Source of the DNA: a virus
Virus record (IMG/VR): IMGVR_UViG_3300002161_000764
Coordinates: 3,514 to 67,513 of that record
Direction: 5' to 3' (one strand)
DNA length: 64,000 nucleotides
Each line of letters starts with the position of its first letter. The stretch's first letter is position 1. The notes beneath the pieces were generated by a model, which saw only the letters and a program-made list of their open reading frames with translations, ran no database searches and had not been told where the DNA came from. Below, piece after piece: positions 34,598 through 43,193 of the stretch. The position numbers and the translations under genes are program-made.

Positions 34598-36478
34598 TCA
34601 TCCACAGAGGAACGACGCGTTACCCTTGCCCACTAGACCACCAAATTCATAGTTTAGAAGTTGCTCGCGAAGTTCGGTAAGGTCCTGCCGTGCTTCAGAT
34701 ACTAGCAGTTCTCCATTGAGGTTGATCGGCCCTTGGGCGCCAGGAGTTCCAGAACTAAATTTAGTTCTTATCATTCCTAACTGCATCTTGCATTCAGCAA
34801 TCGCAAAGTTCTGGATAAACTGCTTGCAATAGCGGTCAAGGATAAGTTCCTGTTCAGTTCTTTCCATTGTGCATTCTAGCACTACCTTCTCGGCGCGTGA
34901 GATGCGTCTTGCAATCACCATTTGGCGACTTGCTTCATCCCACACAAATGGAACATCACCAGCAAAAATTCTTTGGAAATCTTCAGATAGCGAATGAACA
35001 AGGTGGATTGACAGGGTATCAGTATAGCCTGCACTGTAGTATTGGTTTAGGAAAGTTTGAAAGTAAATGTTGCTGTCCCAGTTCAATGAATTTGAGCCAA
35101 GGATATTGAGGCGGTGTATTTTGCTTACATTCACAACCTTATCAAGTCCTGCAACTGGGTCGTTCATATAGTAAATCTGTTGGTCAGGCAGCAGAGTAAA
35201 AAGAACATACTGCATCTTATATGCATGGTCACATAGTTGACGATATGTTTCAAGCGCATTATCAATAGCAATGTTGAAATGTTCTTCCTTTAACTCTACA
35301 CATACTGTTGGCCAGCCCAGTTCACCCTTTATAATTTGAATAAGGCGTACTCTTTCATCATATGAGCCATCGGTTCCGATTGCAATTTTGTCAGTTGATG
35401 GTGTGCCTGGTTGATCAGTGTTGGCTTTCACCCAAGTTGAGCCATTCCAAACATTCAGCACTCGCTGAGTTGTGTTGTAGAAGAGTTGACCCAGATATGG
35501 TGGAAGAATTTCTACTGGCTCTGCAACAATTGTGTTGATACAAGCAGGTGATGTTGGTCCACCCACATACAACGTATTCGTAGAATTTGGATAAATCCAA
35601 GAAGCACTATCCCAATACTGTGCTCTTCCGAGAGTAAAATCAAAGAAAAAATCGCCAGCGGCTGGGCTTTCTGGAAGTTTAATTCCGCTGCTTACATTAC
35701 CAAGTGGTAGCCAAGTTGCCCCATTTCTTACCTGGAAATTTGCAGCAGATGCAGTAACCCATTTAGTACCGTCAAAAACCTTTAAGATAGAACCTGCTGT
35801 TAGAAAGTAAGTTTGTCCTAGCGTGCCTGGGTTGTATGTCCCAGACATAATTGCGTCTGAGCGTGTTGGTATCCAAGTTGTTCCAGTCCAAAATTGAACT
35901 ACGCCAAGCCCAGTGTCATAGTACACCATACTGGGTGTTGGGGCAGTGGGCACAGTTGAGAAACTGGGAATATTTCCAGTATATGTACTGCTGTCCTTCT
36001 CAATCCGAGACCCTTCAAGTGGGTAAGATTGAACGCCAAATAGATAATACTGCAGGATATTAGAAGAAGGATAAACTCCTGCATAGTAGAGTTGATTTGA
36101 TACTGTGTTTGTGACAGTAATCTGAAATGAACTTCTACCTGTAATTGGATCTGCAACTCCAGTGAGAGGAGCATTTAATGCAGCCGAGTAGAAGGCAATG
36201 ACCTGCGCGCTGCCAGGTTCCTGGATGTAATCTACTGGAGTTGAAAAATCAGTGCTTCCTGAATATTGCCTTCCATCTTCTGGATGGTCTTCATACGATA
36301 GCGGAATGGTCTTTAGTATTATAACTGCGCCATCAACTACAGAAATATCAGATGGGTAGGATATGTCAAGTTGAATAGTAGTTGGGGTGGGTCTCGAAAT
36401 GCCCACCTGAAATTTTCTTGATTCAACCCATAGATCATGGGTATTTTTTGCTGACAGTGATGATATTCCGTTTGCCAT
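34598..36478 (-). CDS. 13: Neck protein gp13 fused to fibre-like N-terminal modules
   Basis: 626 residues, twice the T4 size (~309). The C-terminal ~260 residues are the gp13 part: VRLIQIIKGELGWPTVCVEL, FNIAIDNALETYRQLCDHAY, LDRYCKQFIQNFAIAECKMQ and DLTELREQLLNYEFGG. The N-terminal part carries several short modules of the form YYDTGLGVVQFWTGTTWIP, FQVRNGATWLP, FFFDFTLGRAQYWDSASW and LGQLFYNTTQRVLNVWNG. They resemble modules in the fibre proteins. The neck may therefore bear extra projections. Good RBS and a late promoter ~30 bases upstream. Confidence 0.85.
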   Translation of the reverse strand: MANGISSLSAKNTHDLWVESRKFQVGISRPTPTTIQLDISYPSDISVVDGAVIILKTIPLSYEDHPEDGRQYSGSTDFSTPVDYIQEPGSAQVIAFYSAALNAPLTGVADPITGRSSFQITVTNTVSNQLYYAGVYPSSNILQYYLFGVQSYPLEGSRIEKDSSTYTGNIPSFSTVPTAPTPSMVYYDTGLGVVQFWTGTTWIPTRSDAIMSGTYNPGTLGQTYFLTAGSILKVFDGTKWVTASAANFQVRNGATWLPLGNVSSGIKLPESPAAGDFFFDFTLGRAQYWDSASWIYPNSTNTLYVGGPTSPACINTIVAEPVEILPPYLGQLFYNTTQRVLNVWNGSTWVKANTDQPGTPSTDKIAIGTDGSYDERVRLIQIIKGELGWPTVCVELKEEHFNIAIDNALETYRQLCDHAYKMQYVLFTLLPDQQIYYMNDPVAGLDKVVNVSKIHRLNILGSNSLNWDSNIYFQTFLNQYYSAGYTDTLSIHLVHSLSEDFQRIFAGDVPFVWDEASRQMVIARRISRAEKVVLECTMERTEQELILDRYCKQFIQNFAIAECKMQLGMIRTKFSSGTPGAQGPINLNGELLVSEARQDLTELREQLLNYEFGGLVGKGNASFLCG

Positions 36479-36507
36479 AGATTTTCCAGGCTAAAAGTGA
36501 TTACTAC

Positions 36508-36515
36508 TATTTATG
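36508..36515 (-). promoter_or_regulatory. Late promoter-like CATAAATA for gp13
   Basis: Minus-strand CATAAATA 30 bases before the gp13 ATG. Confidence 0.6.
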
Positions 36516-36550
36516 GAATACCTGTGACTTTTTTAATGATAAATAGAAGC

Positions 36551-36838
36551 ATGAAATATAGACATGTACTTCACGCTTTTAGACCAACCGAGACGATTGA
36601 GGCAGTAATGCGCCTCATGGGAAGGCACAACCTCACAAAAGAGCAGTTGCGCCACCTAATGGTAGCATTTGATGAACTGAATGGAAAAATTGTCCCACGA
36701 GTGGGGATGACCTACAAGATCCCTCTACCGTTTGAAACTGTAGATGACTTTGGAAATATTGTCTATCTACCAGAGCCTGCACTTCCTGAAGAAGCTAATC
36801 TTCAGGAAGAAAATAATGGGAGAATTGAAGAGGTTTGA
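36551..36838 (+). CDS. Small LysM-like protein
   Basis: 95 residues from MKYRHVLHAFRPTETIEAVM. In-frame alternatives are an ATG at 36536 and a GTG at 36497; none has a strong RBS. The order PTETIEAVMRLMGRHNLTKE ... FDELNG ... VGMTYKIPL is reminiscent of a LysM fold, in which an xIP strand closes the motif. The function is unknown, possibly a baseplate or tail-associated peptide. It is the only plus-strand gene in this part and overlaps the convergent gene by 37 bases. Confidence 0.6.
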   Translation: MKYRHVLHAFRPTETIEAVMRLMGRHNLTKEQLRHLMVAFDELNGKIVPRVGMTYKIPLPFETVDDFGNIVYLPEPALPEEANLQEENNGRIEEV

Positions 36839-37224
36839 GAGGCTCTCTTGATTGCCTCGATAATAATTCTTGAAGGCAGTTCGCGATTTATCTGCTTGCC
36901 CTGAAGAATGTCTAATGCTACCTTGTCTATAAGCGTAGTATCTTCGGATTTTACTGGTGGAACTACTTCCATCTTTATTCCTAGCAATGAAAACTGCTGT
37001 GAAATTTCATCAAAGTTTAGTGATGACTGGACTGTAGTGAACTTTACACCTACAGTTTTCAAGTCCTTTAAAATTCTAATTGCTGCAACTTTATTACAGT
37101 TTTGTTGCATTAGTAAAGACACAAATGCCTTCTCGTCTTTTGGAACTCCAGACAATTTTAGCCCAACTCCCTTATCATCTTCCCAAGGCCACTCTCCTTG
37201 CCAGTGCTTCTTTATGTTCTTCAT
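36802..37224 (-). CDS. Unknown protein
   Basis: 140 residues starting MKNIKKHWQGEWPWEDDKGV. Mixed alpha/beta composition with CNKVAAIRILKDLKTVGVKF, no recognised motif. It overlaps the upstream exonuclease gene by 4 bases, so it is probably translated with it. Confidence 0.65.
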   Translation of the reverse strand: MKNIKKHWQGEWPWEDDKGVGLKLSGVPKDEKAFVSLLMQQNCNKVAAIRILKDLKTVGVKFTTVQSSLNFDEISQQFSLLGIKMEVVPPVKSEDTTLIDKVALDILQGKQINRELPSRIIIEAIKRASQTSSILPLFSS

Positions 37225-37799
37225 GTGAGCACCGCGCTCACAATTCTGGCAACATTTATGGCATCATCCTTCCCACGATGATGTGTTCCTTCAAATTTCA
37301 ACTGAAGATGGTCAAGCATTGACATGAGGTCCTTCTCTTTGAACAACTTGTGTTTAAGAGCAAACAACGTCTTTACATTGAAGTGACTTCTCATCATAGC
37401 AAATGGGTTATCCCACTTCTGTATGCCATATAACTGTTGAACACCACCTTTACCATCACTAGCAAGTTTTGTTCTATCAAACTCGCCGCATGAAAACCAA
37501 ACGTGTTCCTTCAATATTCCATAGTCTTGCTTAATTGATTTAAGGACAACCTCAATGTCATGTCCCTTATCTACCTCTTCCTGCGTCCAACTTGTCAATT
37601 GAGTGCAGAATGGAGAAACAGAAGAAAATCGAGGCTTAACGACGTAACTCTCTGGGTAGATAATTTCGCCAGTATGAGGTAAAAGCCCGCATATGCCTAT
37701 TTCAATAATTTCGCTGGGTCTATCTGCTTGTTCCTGTCTAGTTTCCCAGCAGGTGCATTCAACATCAACTACCCAAACTAAGTCAGTTACTGCTACCAT
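37221..37799 (-). CDS. DEDDh 3'-5' exonuclease
   Basis: 192 residues from the ATG at 37799 (a TTG 21 bases upstream would add 7 residues). Exonuclease motifs: Exo I VVDVECTCW (Asp12, Glu14), a central GEFDRTK with Asp, and Exo III HHRGKDDAINVARI (His and Asp). The pattern fits the ERI-1/KapD-like branch of DnaQ exonucleases acting on RNA or DNA ends. The role in the phage is unknown; nucleotide scavenging or RNA turnover is possible. In a chain of overlapping genes (37221-38617). Confidence 0.85.
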   Translation of the reverse strand: MVAVTDLVWVVDVECTCWETRQEQADRPSEIIEIGICGLLPHTGEIIYPESYVVKPRFSSVSPFCTQLTSWTQEEVDKGHDIEVVLKSIKQDYGILKEHVWFSCGEFDRTKLASDGKGGVQQLYGIQKWDNPFAMMRSHFNVKTLFALKHKLFKEKDLMSMLDHLQLKFEGTHHRGKDDAINVARIVSAVLT

Positions 37800-38022
37800 T
37801 TTCTTTGAAATAGTCTTCAATTACCTTGCGCTCAGCAATAAGAGAAATGCGCTCAACATTTATCTGATGAAGGGCGTGATGGATAGATGTGTATGGATCT
37901 GAAACGTGATTTAGGCGCGCAGCGAATGAATTACCTCTTGCCACAAGTTCGCCCGCCATTCTTGATAGTACGTAAAGCCGTGCTTCAATCCACTCAGCGC
38001 GTTCTTTGGAAATCGGCTGCAT
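37783..38022 (-). CDS. Small helical protein, function unknown
   Basis: 79 residues from the ATG at 38022 (MQPISKERAEWIEARLYVLS). Upstream codons overlap the neighbouring gene in another frame. Predicted two long helices. It overlaps the gene before it by 29 bases and the exonuclease by 17, which argues for a coupled operon. Confidence 0.65.
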   Translation of the reverse strand: MQPISKERAEWIEARLYVLSRMAGELVARGNSFAARLNHVSDPYTSIHHALHQINVERISLIAERKVIEDYFKENGSSN

Positions 38023-38617
38023 TTTTCCCTTCCATAGCGTTGACGAACCACTTTGGTACTTCTGTATTTGTCCACTTAGCAAACCTTGACTTAGACTTAA
38101 TATAGAACGTACGATACGCTTGAATAGCATCTTCATGTTTAAAATCTTCTGGCATCGCCTGTGCAAACGGTGTTTGCTGCCCCCTTGGTAGATTACTAGG
38201 TGCAATTGAAAGAAATGGTTTAAGCCGCTCAGCAGAATGTTGCTTTTGGTAGCGCGCTGAATATTCCCTCAAACACCCATCAAATAGTTGAAATAGCCAG
38301 TGGTAATTGGCATCCGTCTCTCTTGCCCAAACAGAGCAGGGGTGGTTAGCATGAGCCACCATGTAGCACTTTGAATTTTCAACTATGATTTTTTCTGGTA
38401 AAAACCCATCTGAATCAATTTGAGTTTTTTCTCCATGGAGAAGATGCACCCGCTTTGTCTTCCCAGACTTCAACTGCACTGCCCGCATTTCACCATCTAG
38501 AAGTCGATGAGTTGTTGATAGCATTTGTGCATATTCCAAAATCATTTTTACCACATGCTTGTCGCAGTGGAAACGTGCTGCCTCATACGGCAATGGTGAG
38601 AGTGCAAAAATATTCAT
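37994..38617 (-). CDS. Conserved phage protein with CDKHVVKMILE motif
   Basis: 207 residues. Well-preserved features are MNIFALSPLPYEAARFHCDK, HVVKMILEYAQMLSTTH, ANHPCSVWARETDANYHWLF and TPFAQAMPEDFKHEDAIQAY RTFY (conserved His, Cys, Trp). This is a widespread phage protein of unknown function; similarity to pyrimidine-dimer glycosylase-like proteins is possible but unverified. A TATAAT box ends 8 bases before the ATG, which would imply a nearly leaderless message. Confidence 0.8.
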   Translation of the reverse strand: MNIFALSPLPYEAARFHCDKHVVKMILEYAQMLSTTHRLLDGEMRAVQLKSGKTKRVHLLHGEKTQIDSDGFLPEKIIVENSKCYMVAHANHPCSVWARETDANYHWLFQLFDGCLREYSARYQKQHSAERLKPFLSIAPSNLPRGQQTPFAQAMPEDFKHEDAIQAYRTFYIKSKSRFAKWTNTEVPKWFVNAMEGKNAADFQRTR

Positions 38618-38665
38618 ATCTACAATTATATGTAGAAGTTGAAAAGGATAGTAAAAAATTACAGG

Positions 38666-39556
38666 TTAAAGGCTAATTAGCGCGTAACCAGCATATGCTG
38701 TTGAGAACGAGACAGACAGTTCATTTGGAGAAAGATAAGTAACATCTTGCGGTAGAATTGGCTTATAAACACCACTACCAGTATCTACAATAAAAGTAGA
38801 ATGGACAAATCCGTTGGAAGCATTTAAACCATGATTAAAAGTCCATGTATTAGATGCACTTGCTTGCGTGTGGGTATACTTTCCTAAACTTGAAATGTAG
38901 GAAGCATTTATAATCTCCCATAATGTTCCATTATGAATTTTTACAACACCAGCGCTTGTATCGTACCAAAGTTGCCCTAGATATGGTAGTGCCGGAGCAG
39001 TTGTTCCAGCATATTGCTGAGTTGACTTCAGCATGTTTTGCTGAAGTACTTCACCCCATCCAGAAAAATTACGGCCAATTAGTTCAAGTGGTCTGCCCTC
39101 AATGGTGACCCCAGGAGGTACTACAATTGGACTTTCGCCGCTTACTATTAGATAGTATGTTGATACATTGTAAATTTTACCAGTGCCAGCCATGTGGCTA
39201 GGTGTTGATGCTGTTAGTACTGGCTCTACTACATTGATTGTTGTTTGAGAAGAAGCAAATGAAGATGGTGAATGATCGCCGGAATTCAACTGCGTATAAA
39301 CTGTGTATTTCCCATTATAAGTTGGATTGTCCTTTACAAAAAACGTAGTAGCAACAACCAACTCATAACCAGCAGGTGCGGCAAGCGGAGATGTGTAGAA
39401 CTGTACGACGGAACCCATCGTATCACGATAGTACTTACCATGAAAAACACTCGTCCAATTTCCAGACATATTATCAGGTGTAATCCCAATAACAAACTTT
39501 CCAGGAGAAGAGGGTGTTCCAGCAATTACGCTTTCAATTTGAATTTCACGAGCCAT
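38666..39556 (-). CDS. Fibre-like virion protein
   Basis: 296 residues. The N-terminal half is beta-rich (REIQIESVIAGTPSSPGKFV), the middle has GRNFSGWGEVLQQNMLKSTQ and the module LGQLWYDTSAGVVKIHNGTL shared with gp13. The C-terminal domain NTWTFNHGLNASNGFVHSTF ... GYALISL is related to the end of the 17871-18377 protein. Probably a fibre or baseplate appendage. Late promoter ~22 bases upstream. Confidence 0.75.
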   Translation of the reverse strand: MAREIQIESVIAGTPSSPGKFVIGITPDNMSGNWTSVFHGKYYRDTMGSVVQFYTSPLAAPAGYELVVATTFFVKDNPTYNGKYTVYTQLNSGDHSPSSFASSQTTINVVEPVLTASTPSHMAGTGKIYNVSTYYLIVSGESPIVVPPGVTIEGRPLELIGRNFSGWGEVLQQNMLKSTQQYAGTTAPALPYLGQLWYDTSAGVVKIHNGTLWEIINASYISSLGKYTHTQASASNTWTFNHGLNASNGFVHSTFIVDTGSGVYKPILPQDVTYLSPNELSVSFSTAYAGYALISL

Positions 39557-39578
39557 ATCGCATCCAGAATATTTTTAC

Positions 39579-39586
39579 TATTTATG
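39579..39586 (-). promoter_or_regulatory. Late promoter-like CATAAATA
   Basis: Minus-strand CATAAATA 22 bases before the fibre-like gene at 38666-39556. Confidence 0.6.
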
Positions 39587-39615
39587 CAATGGTCAAACCT
39601 TTTACCATGCTATTT

Positions 39616-40059
39616 TCAAAATGCCTTCTCAAGAAGACCTACATTGTCTGCGTGAGTTGGCGCAGTCCACCCAGCCGGCTTAATTAAATCTGGTAGTCCC
39701 AGTGGGTTGGGCCGCTCGGGTTTGATACCTGGATTTTTTTCCATATTCTTCTCATGCACACGCGCCCAAGCCTCGTAAGCATCAACTTGAAACGCATCAA
39801 GAGTTCCAATTGCAACAACGCAAAGGTCAATCATAGCATCCACGACATCTTCTGCATCCTCAGGCTTTCCACTAGAAAAGGCTTTCTTTGCCTCATCGAG
39901 TTCTTCCTGCAGGAAGTTCAACCTGAACTCTAGAAACTTTCGGAGTTTCTCTCGATCAAATGCACTAACTACTTCTCGAACACCAAACTTAGTGTGCATA
40001 TCATTAATGTCTGCTACCCAATCGCCCTCAAGCGTAAAACCTAGATCTTCAGTATTCAT
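39616..40059 (-). CDS. MazG-like nucleotide pyrophosphohydrolase
   Basis: 147 residues, all-alpha NTP-PPase pattern. The metal-binding elements are FLQEELDEAKKAF (EExxE-type) and EDVVDAMIDLCVVAIGTLDA (ExxxD). DAYEAWARVHEKNMEKNPGI followed by KPERPNPLGLPDLIKPAGW is the conserved phage C-terminus. Likely hydrolyses (d)NTPs or (p)ppGpp-like alarmones. The substrate cannot be told from sequence. Nine bases after the 40069-40569 gene, in the same transcript. Confidence 0.85.
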   Translation of the reverse strand: MNTEDLGFTLEGDWVADINDMHTKFGVREVVSAFDREKLRKFLEFRLNFLQEELDEAKKAFSSGKPEDAEDVVDAMIDLCVVAIGTLDAFQVDAYEAWARVHEKNMEKNPGIKPERPNPLGLPDLIKPAGWTAPTHADNVGLLEKAF

Positions 40060-40068
40060 TTTATTTTC

Positions 40069-40569
40069 CTATAAAAAATTTGCCTTAGCATCCTCAAGTG
40101 TCCAGTACCAGCCTTGCTCATTCTCCCAAGATCCATCCTCTTGCTTCTGCGGGTTTGCATATTTGGACCTTCTAACAAGCTTTCGTTCTAGCATATGTGC
40201 AAAACTGTTATAGCCTAGAAACTCGTACTCATGATAACCATGTTGTTGGAATATATCATAGATAATATCGCGCCCTGCATCAATTTCCTGAATGGCAAAG
40301 CGATATTCATTGTTAGAAAGCGAGATATATTTTCCGTCGCTACTCTTTATTTCATGAAATAGACCGTTTAGACGATAGTCATTTGGTGCAAAATCACTTG
40401 AAATTTCAGCGCCAATCTGCTTAACCTTCTCCTTCTCTGCCGTATCAATCGCAAGACCAATTGTTTGGATGTGCGTCTTGCCTTGATGGACAAAGTACCT
40501 TTCCTCAAGGAGACACCAACCGGCTTTTCTTTCGGCAGAAAAAAGTAAGGTCATATTACCTGCTTCCAT
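40069..40569 (-). CDS. Unknown protein upstream of MazG-like gene
   Basis: 166 residues starting MEAGNMTLLFSAERKAGWCL (Met6 is an alternative start). Mixed alpha/beta, with YDIFQQHGYHEYEFLGYNSF and a tryptophan-rich C-terminus (NEQGWYWTLEDAKANFL). No family recognised. A sigma70-type extended -10 (TGGTATAAT) ends 18 bases before the ATG, suggesting early rather than late expression. Confidence 0.7.
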   Translation of the reverse strand: MEAGNMTLLFSAERKAGWCLLEERYFVHQGKTHIQTIGLAIDTAEKEKVKQIGAEISSDFAPNDYRLNGLFHEIKSSDGKYISLSNNEYRFAIQEIDAGRDIIYDIFQQHGYHEYEFLGYNSFAHMLERKLVRRSKYANPQKQEDGSWENEQGWYWTLEDAKANFL

Positions 40570-40586
40570 ATTACACTGTATATTAA

Positions 40587-40592
40587 ATTATA
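40587..40592 (-). promoter_or_regulatory. Sigma70-type -10 box (TGGTATAAT)
   Basis: Minus-strand TATAAT with a TGG extension. A TTTACA lies 19 bases upstream as a suboptimal -35. It fits host-polymerase (early) transcription of the 40069 and MazG-like genes, in contrast with the TAAATA promoters of the structural genes. The remainder of 40570-40843 shows no gene. Confidence 0.5.
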
Positions 40593-40794
40593 CCACAGAA
40601 TGCAACCTGGGTGTAAATTTAAAAAGGTTGACTGCTTGACTTGCTGCAGAGAAGGGCTATCAACTTATTCATATTTGGGACTTTGAGGTTCGAGAAAGCT
40701 GGGAAAAATTACAAAGCATTTTACGCTCTAAGTTGGGCGCAACACAAAAAGTTTATGCACGAAATTATTCTTTATACACACAAAAACAGGTCGT

Positions 40795-40821
40795 AAAAAA
40801 GCCGCCCGAAGGCGGCTTTTT
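40795..40821 (-). terminator. Strong terminator after the major capsid gene
   Basis: GCCGCC / GGCGGC stem with a TTCG loop (minus strand), flanked by six A and five T, so it can act in both directions. 23 bases past the gp23 stop. Confidence 0.93.
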
Positions 40822-40843
40822 GCATTGAAATTAGCTAAACGGA

Positions 40844-42124
40844 TTAGCTAAATGCCACATTTTGTACTAGAACGCGAGCGTAGTAATCTGCGCTGTTGCC
40901 CAGTGATGTGCCTGTGCTTGTGAAAGTTGCCTTACCATAACGTGTCATCAGGCTGACTGCTGGCATGAAGGTGTTGGCATCAACAACTACGCCAGAAGAC
41001 ATTAGAGGAACGTATGGGCAGTAGAAGTAACCGCTGTCGAGTTCAGAGGCACCGCCCTTGAAGCCGATCAGGATGTCTTCGCCTGTTGCGCCGGCAGCAT
41101 TTACTGCACCGCCGCTGATTGACCATGCGTCATTTACACCCCAATTGTATGAGTAAACCTTCATCTGACCATTCATTGTGCCAACCATACGGTTGCCAAC
41201 TGGTGCATCGAAGGAACCTGATACTGCTGGTGCAAATACTGACTTAGCGGCTGACTGGAGCATAGAAGTGATCAGGTGACCACCGACTAGCCAGTTGCCA
41301 GGACCACGACGGGTCTTAGCACCGATTTCGTTAGCCATCTTGTTGATCAGTACGCCGAGGTGGGCATAGCGATCGCCTAGATAGTTAGGTGCAAAACCTG
41401 GTGTGGCTGATGCAAAGTCGAACGTTGCCGTTGTGTTTGCCAGAGCCAGTAGGTCTGTCAGGATTTCATTGTCGATTTCGTGAGCGATTTGTGCTGATAG
41501 AGCAGCAGTTAGTTCGCTCTCGAGGTCCAGACCGTGCTGTGCATTCAGGTCTTGAGCAGCTTCCATTGACCAGCGAGCTTGCAGCTTACGTGAGCCAGCT
41601 GTGATGGTCTGCTTCAGAACTGATAGACGCATTGCCTTACCACCAAAGCCTTCGAAGTTGCCAGTCGTGGCGGCGAAGCCGTCAGATGTAGCAGCTGTTA
41701 CAGCTGGTGGGTAGCCGGCGGTACCGACGTTTGCAGAAGAGTAGAAACGCTTCATCTTGCTGTTATTGCCGAAGGCTTCGTCGCCAGCAGCAATATCGTT
41801 TCCAGCAACTACTGAGGCGCCAGTGGCGTCAGCAGCTTCGCTGAAAGCAAAACGCAGTGAGTATACTAGTCCTACTGGACCAGACATTGGCTGAACGCCA
41901 ACTAGGTCAGAGGAAATCGTACCTGGAAGGATACGACGGATCATTGGAATTACAATCTTCTGGAAGTTTGCAATATCACCAGCGCCTTGAGCGCCAGCTG
42001 GTGCTGTTTCCATTAGATGCTTTTTTTGGTTTTCTAGAAGAGTCTCGACGACCTGCTTCTTTGAACCCTGGAGGCCTTCAAGAAGAGCCTCTTTGGTCTC
42101 TTGCCAGTTTTCAAACAGTTGCAT
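40844..42124 (-). CDS. 23: Major capsid protein gp23
   Basis: 426 residues (T4 gp23 521). HK97-fold family. N-terminal prosequence MQLFENWQETKEALLEGLQG is followed by KKHLMETAPAG, where LME (Glu39) fits the prohead-protease rule (L/I)xE. Typical segments: IVIPMIRRILPGTISSDLVG, QPMSGPVGLVYSLRF, LNAQHGLDLESELTAALSAQ and MTRYGKATFTSTGTSLGNSA. It forms the hexamers of the head shell, and no separate vertex protein gene is present here. RBS CAAAAGGAGATCACT is optimal; a strong terminator follows. Confidence 0.96.
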   Translation of the reverse strand: MQLFENWQETKEALLEGLQGSKKQVVETLLENQKKHLMETAPAGAQGAGDIANFQKIVIPMIRRILPGTISSDLVGVQPMSGPVGLVYSLRFAFSEAADATGASVVAGNDIAAGDEAFGNNSKMKRFYSSANVGTAGYPPAVTAATSDGFAATTGNFEGFGGKAMRLSVLKQTITAGSRKLQARWSMEAAQDLNAQHGLDLESELTAALSAQIAHEIDNEILTDLLALANTTATFDFASATPGFAPNYLGDRYAHLGVLINKMANEIGAKTRRGPGNWLVGGHLITSMLQSAAKSVFAPAVSGSFDAPVGNRMVGTMNGQMKVYSYNWGVNDAWSISGGAVNAAGATGEDILIGFKGGASELDSGYFYCPYVPLMSSGVVVDANTFMPAVSLMTRYGKATFTSTGTSLGNSADYYARVLVQNVAFS

Positions 42125-42153
42125 AGTGATCTCCTTTTGGGATGTTGGCAGAT

Positions 42154-43047
42154 TTACTTGATACCTGCGAGGCGCTTCAGGTGTGCAAGTCCTTCATTGA
42201 CTGGCACAGCCTTTTGCTGGGTAGTTGCTACTGACTCTTCGCCAGTTACAACCTTCGTTTGTGTTTCAACAGCTTTTTCTTCAGTCAGTGCCTGTGCAAC
42301 TTCTGCTGCCTGCTCACCTTCCTTTAGAATTCTGCCAATGAAAAATTTGTATGATTCTTCAAGACGAGCAGTGTCAACGTTCTTTAGGACCATTGCCATT
42401 TGCTCACGCTTCTTGCCAGTCAGAGAAGATAGAACCTGCTCCATCTTGGCTTCGCGAATCATCTTGTTGATTTCTTCTTCGCTATCAGCAAGACGCTTTT
42501 CAGCATCTGATAGCTTTTGTTCTGCTACGTTCAGTTTAGACTGAATTGCCTCTTCATCAACATAGCTTTGTGAGTACTCGTTGACGAAGGCTTCAAAAAT
42601 GCGACGACCGAATTCATTCTGCTTGACGACTTCAAGATCTTCTTTGAGTTCGTCCATTTCAGAAGTCAGGCGCATTTCGAAGAAAGCGTCGATTTTGTCG
42701 ACTAGAGAGTCTAGCTCTGTTGCAACTTCAGTTGCGAGCTTATGCTTCTCTTCAACTAGCTTTTCAGCGTATTCTGCCTCTAGATCACGGAAGCGCTCGA
42801 TGTCTCCCTTGAGCTCAGAAATTTCCTTTGTTAGGGCTTCTGCAACGAAACCATCTACTTTAGAGATGAGTTCGTCTCTTTCAGAAATCCACTGTTCAGC
42901 TAGTTCATTACGAACTTCCATTGAAACGTCTTCACGGACTTTCGTCTTGAAGGCTTCAACAGATGCTGTCCATTGCTCAGAAATCTCTGTTTTGGTTTCT
43001 TCGCTGAGAAGCTCGGACTGTAGAAGCTTGTTCAGAATCTCATCCAT
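42154..43047 (-). CDS. 22: Prohead core scaffold gp22
   Basis: 297 residues, highly charged and almost wholly alpha-helical, with long heptad regions (residues ~20-215). Position directly before gp23 and composition identify the scaffold. Possible protease sites (for example LSE near the N-terminus) fit its degradation to peptides by gp21 during maturation. RBS AAAAGGAGAACGCA. Late promoter ~82 bases upstream. Confidence 0.9.
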   Translation of the reverse strand: MDEILNKLLQSELLSEETKTEISEQWTASVEAFKTKVREDVSMEVRNELAEQWISERDELISKVDGFVAEALTKEISELKGDIERFRDLEAEYAEKLVEEKHKLATEVATELDSLVDKIDAFFEMRLTSEMDELKEDLEVVKQNEFGRRIFEAFVNEYSQSYVDEEAIQSKLNVAEQKLSDAEKRLADSEEEINKMIREAKMEQVLSSLTGKKREQMAMVLKNVDTARLEESYKFFIGRILKEGEQAAEVAQALTEEKAVETQTKVVTGEESVATTQQKAVPVNEGLAHLKRLAGIK

Positions 43048-43128
43048 TGCGTTCTCCTTTTACGTTCACAGCTCGCGCTGTATCTTTTTAAAAAGGTTTC
43101 ATATAATGAAAACCTTGGCGCGTGTTCC

Positions 43129-43136
43129 TATTTATA
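43129..43136 (-). promoter_or_regulatory. Late promoter TATAAATA for gp22-gp23
   Basis: Perfect consensus on the minus strand, just past the terminator of the preceding gene, so gp22-gp23 form their own late unit. Confidence 0.65.
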
Positions 43137-43153
43137 CAGAAACGTTAAAAAAT

Positions 43154-43178
43154 GCCGTAAAAACGGTGTTTTTACGGC
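43154..43178 (-). terminator. Terminator between core protein and gp22
   Basis: Stem GCCGTAAAAA / TTTTTACGGC with a 5-base loop, followed on the minus strand by ATTTTTT. 16 bases past the stop of the 43194-43403 gene. Confidence 0.88.
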
Positions 43179-43193
43179 TTTAAACTTAAAAAT

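Noticed and set aside
42581-43183. 200-residue serine-rich plus-strand frame opposite gp22
   Set aside because: Shadow of the charged scaffold coding sequence, no initiation signals.
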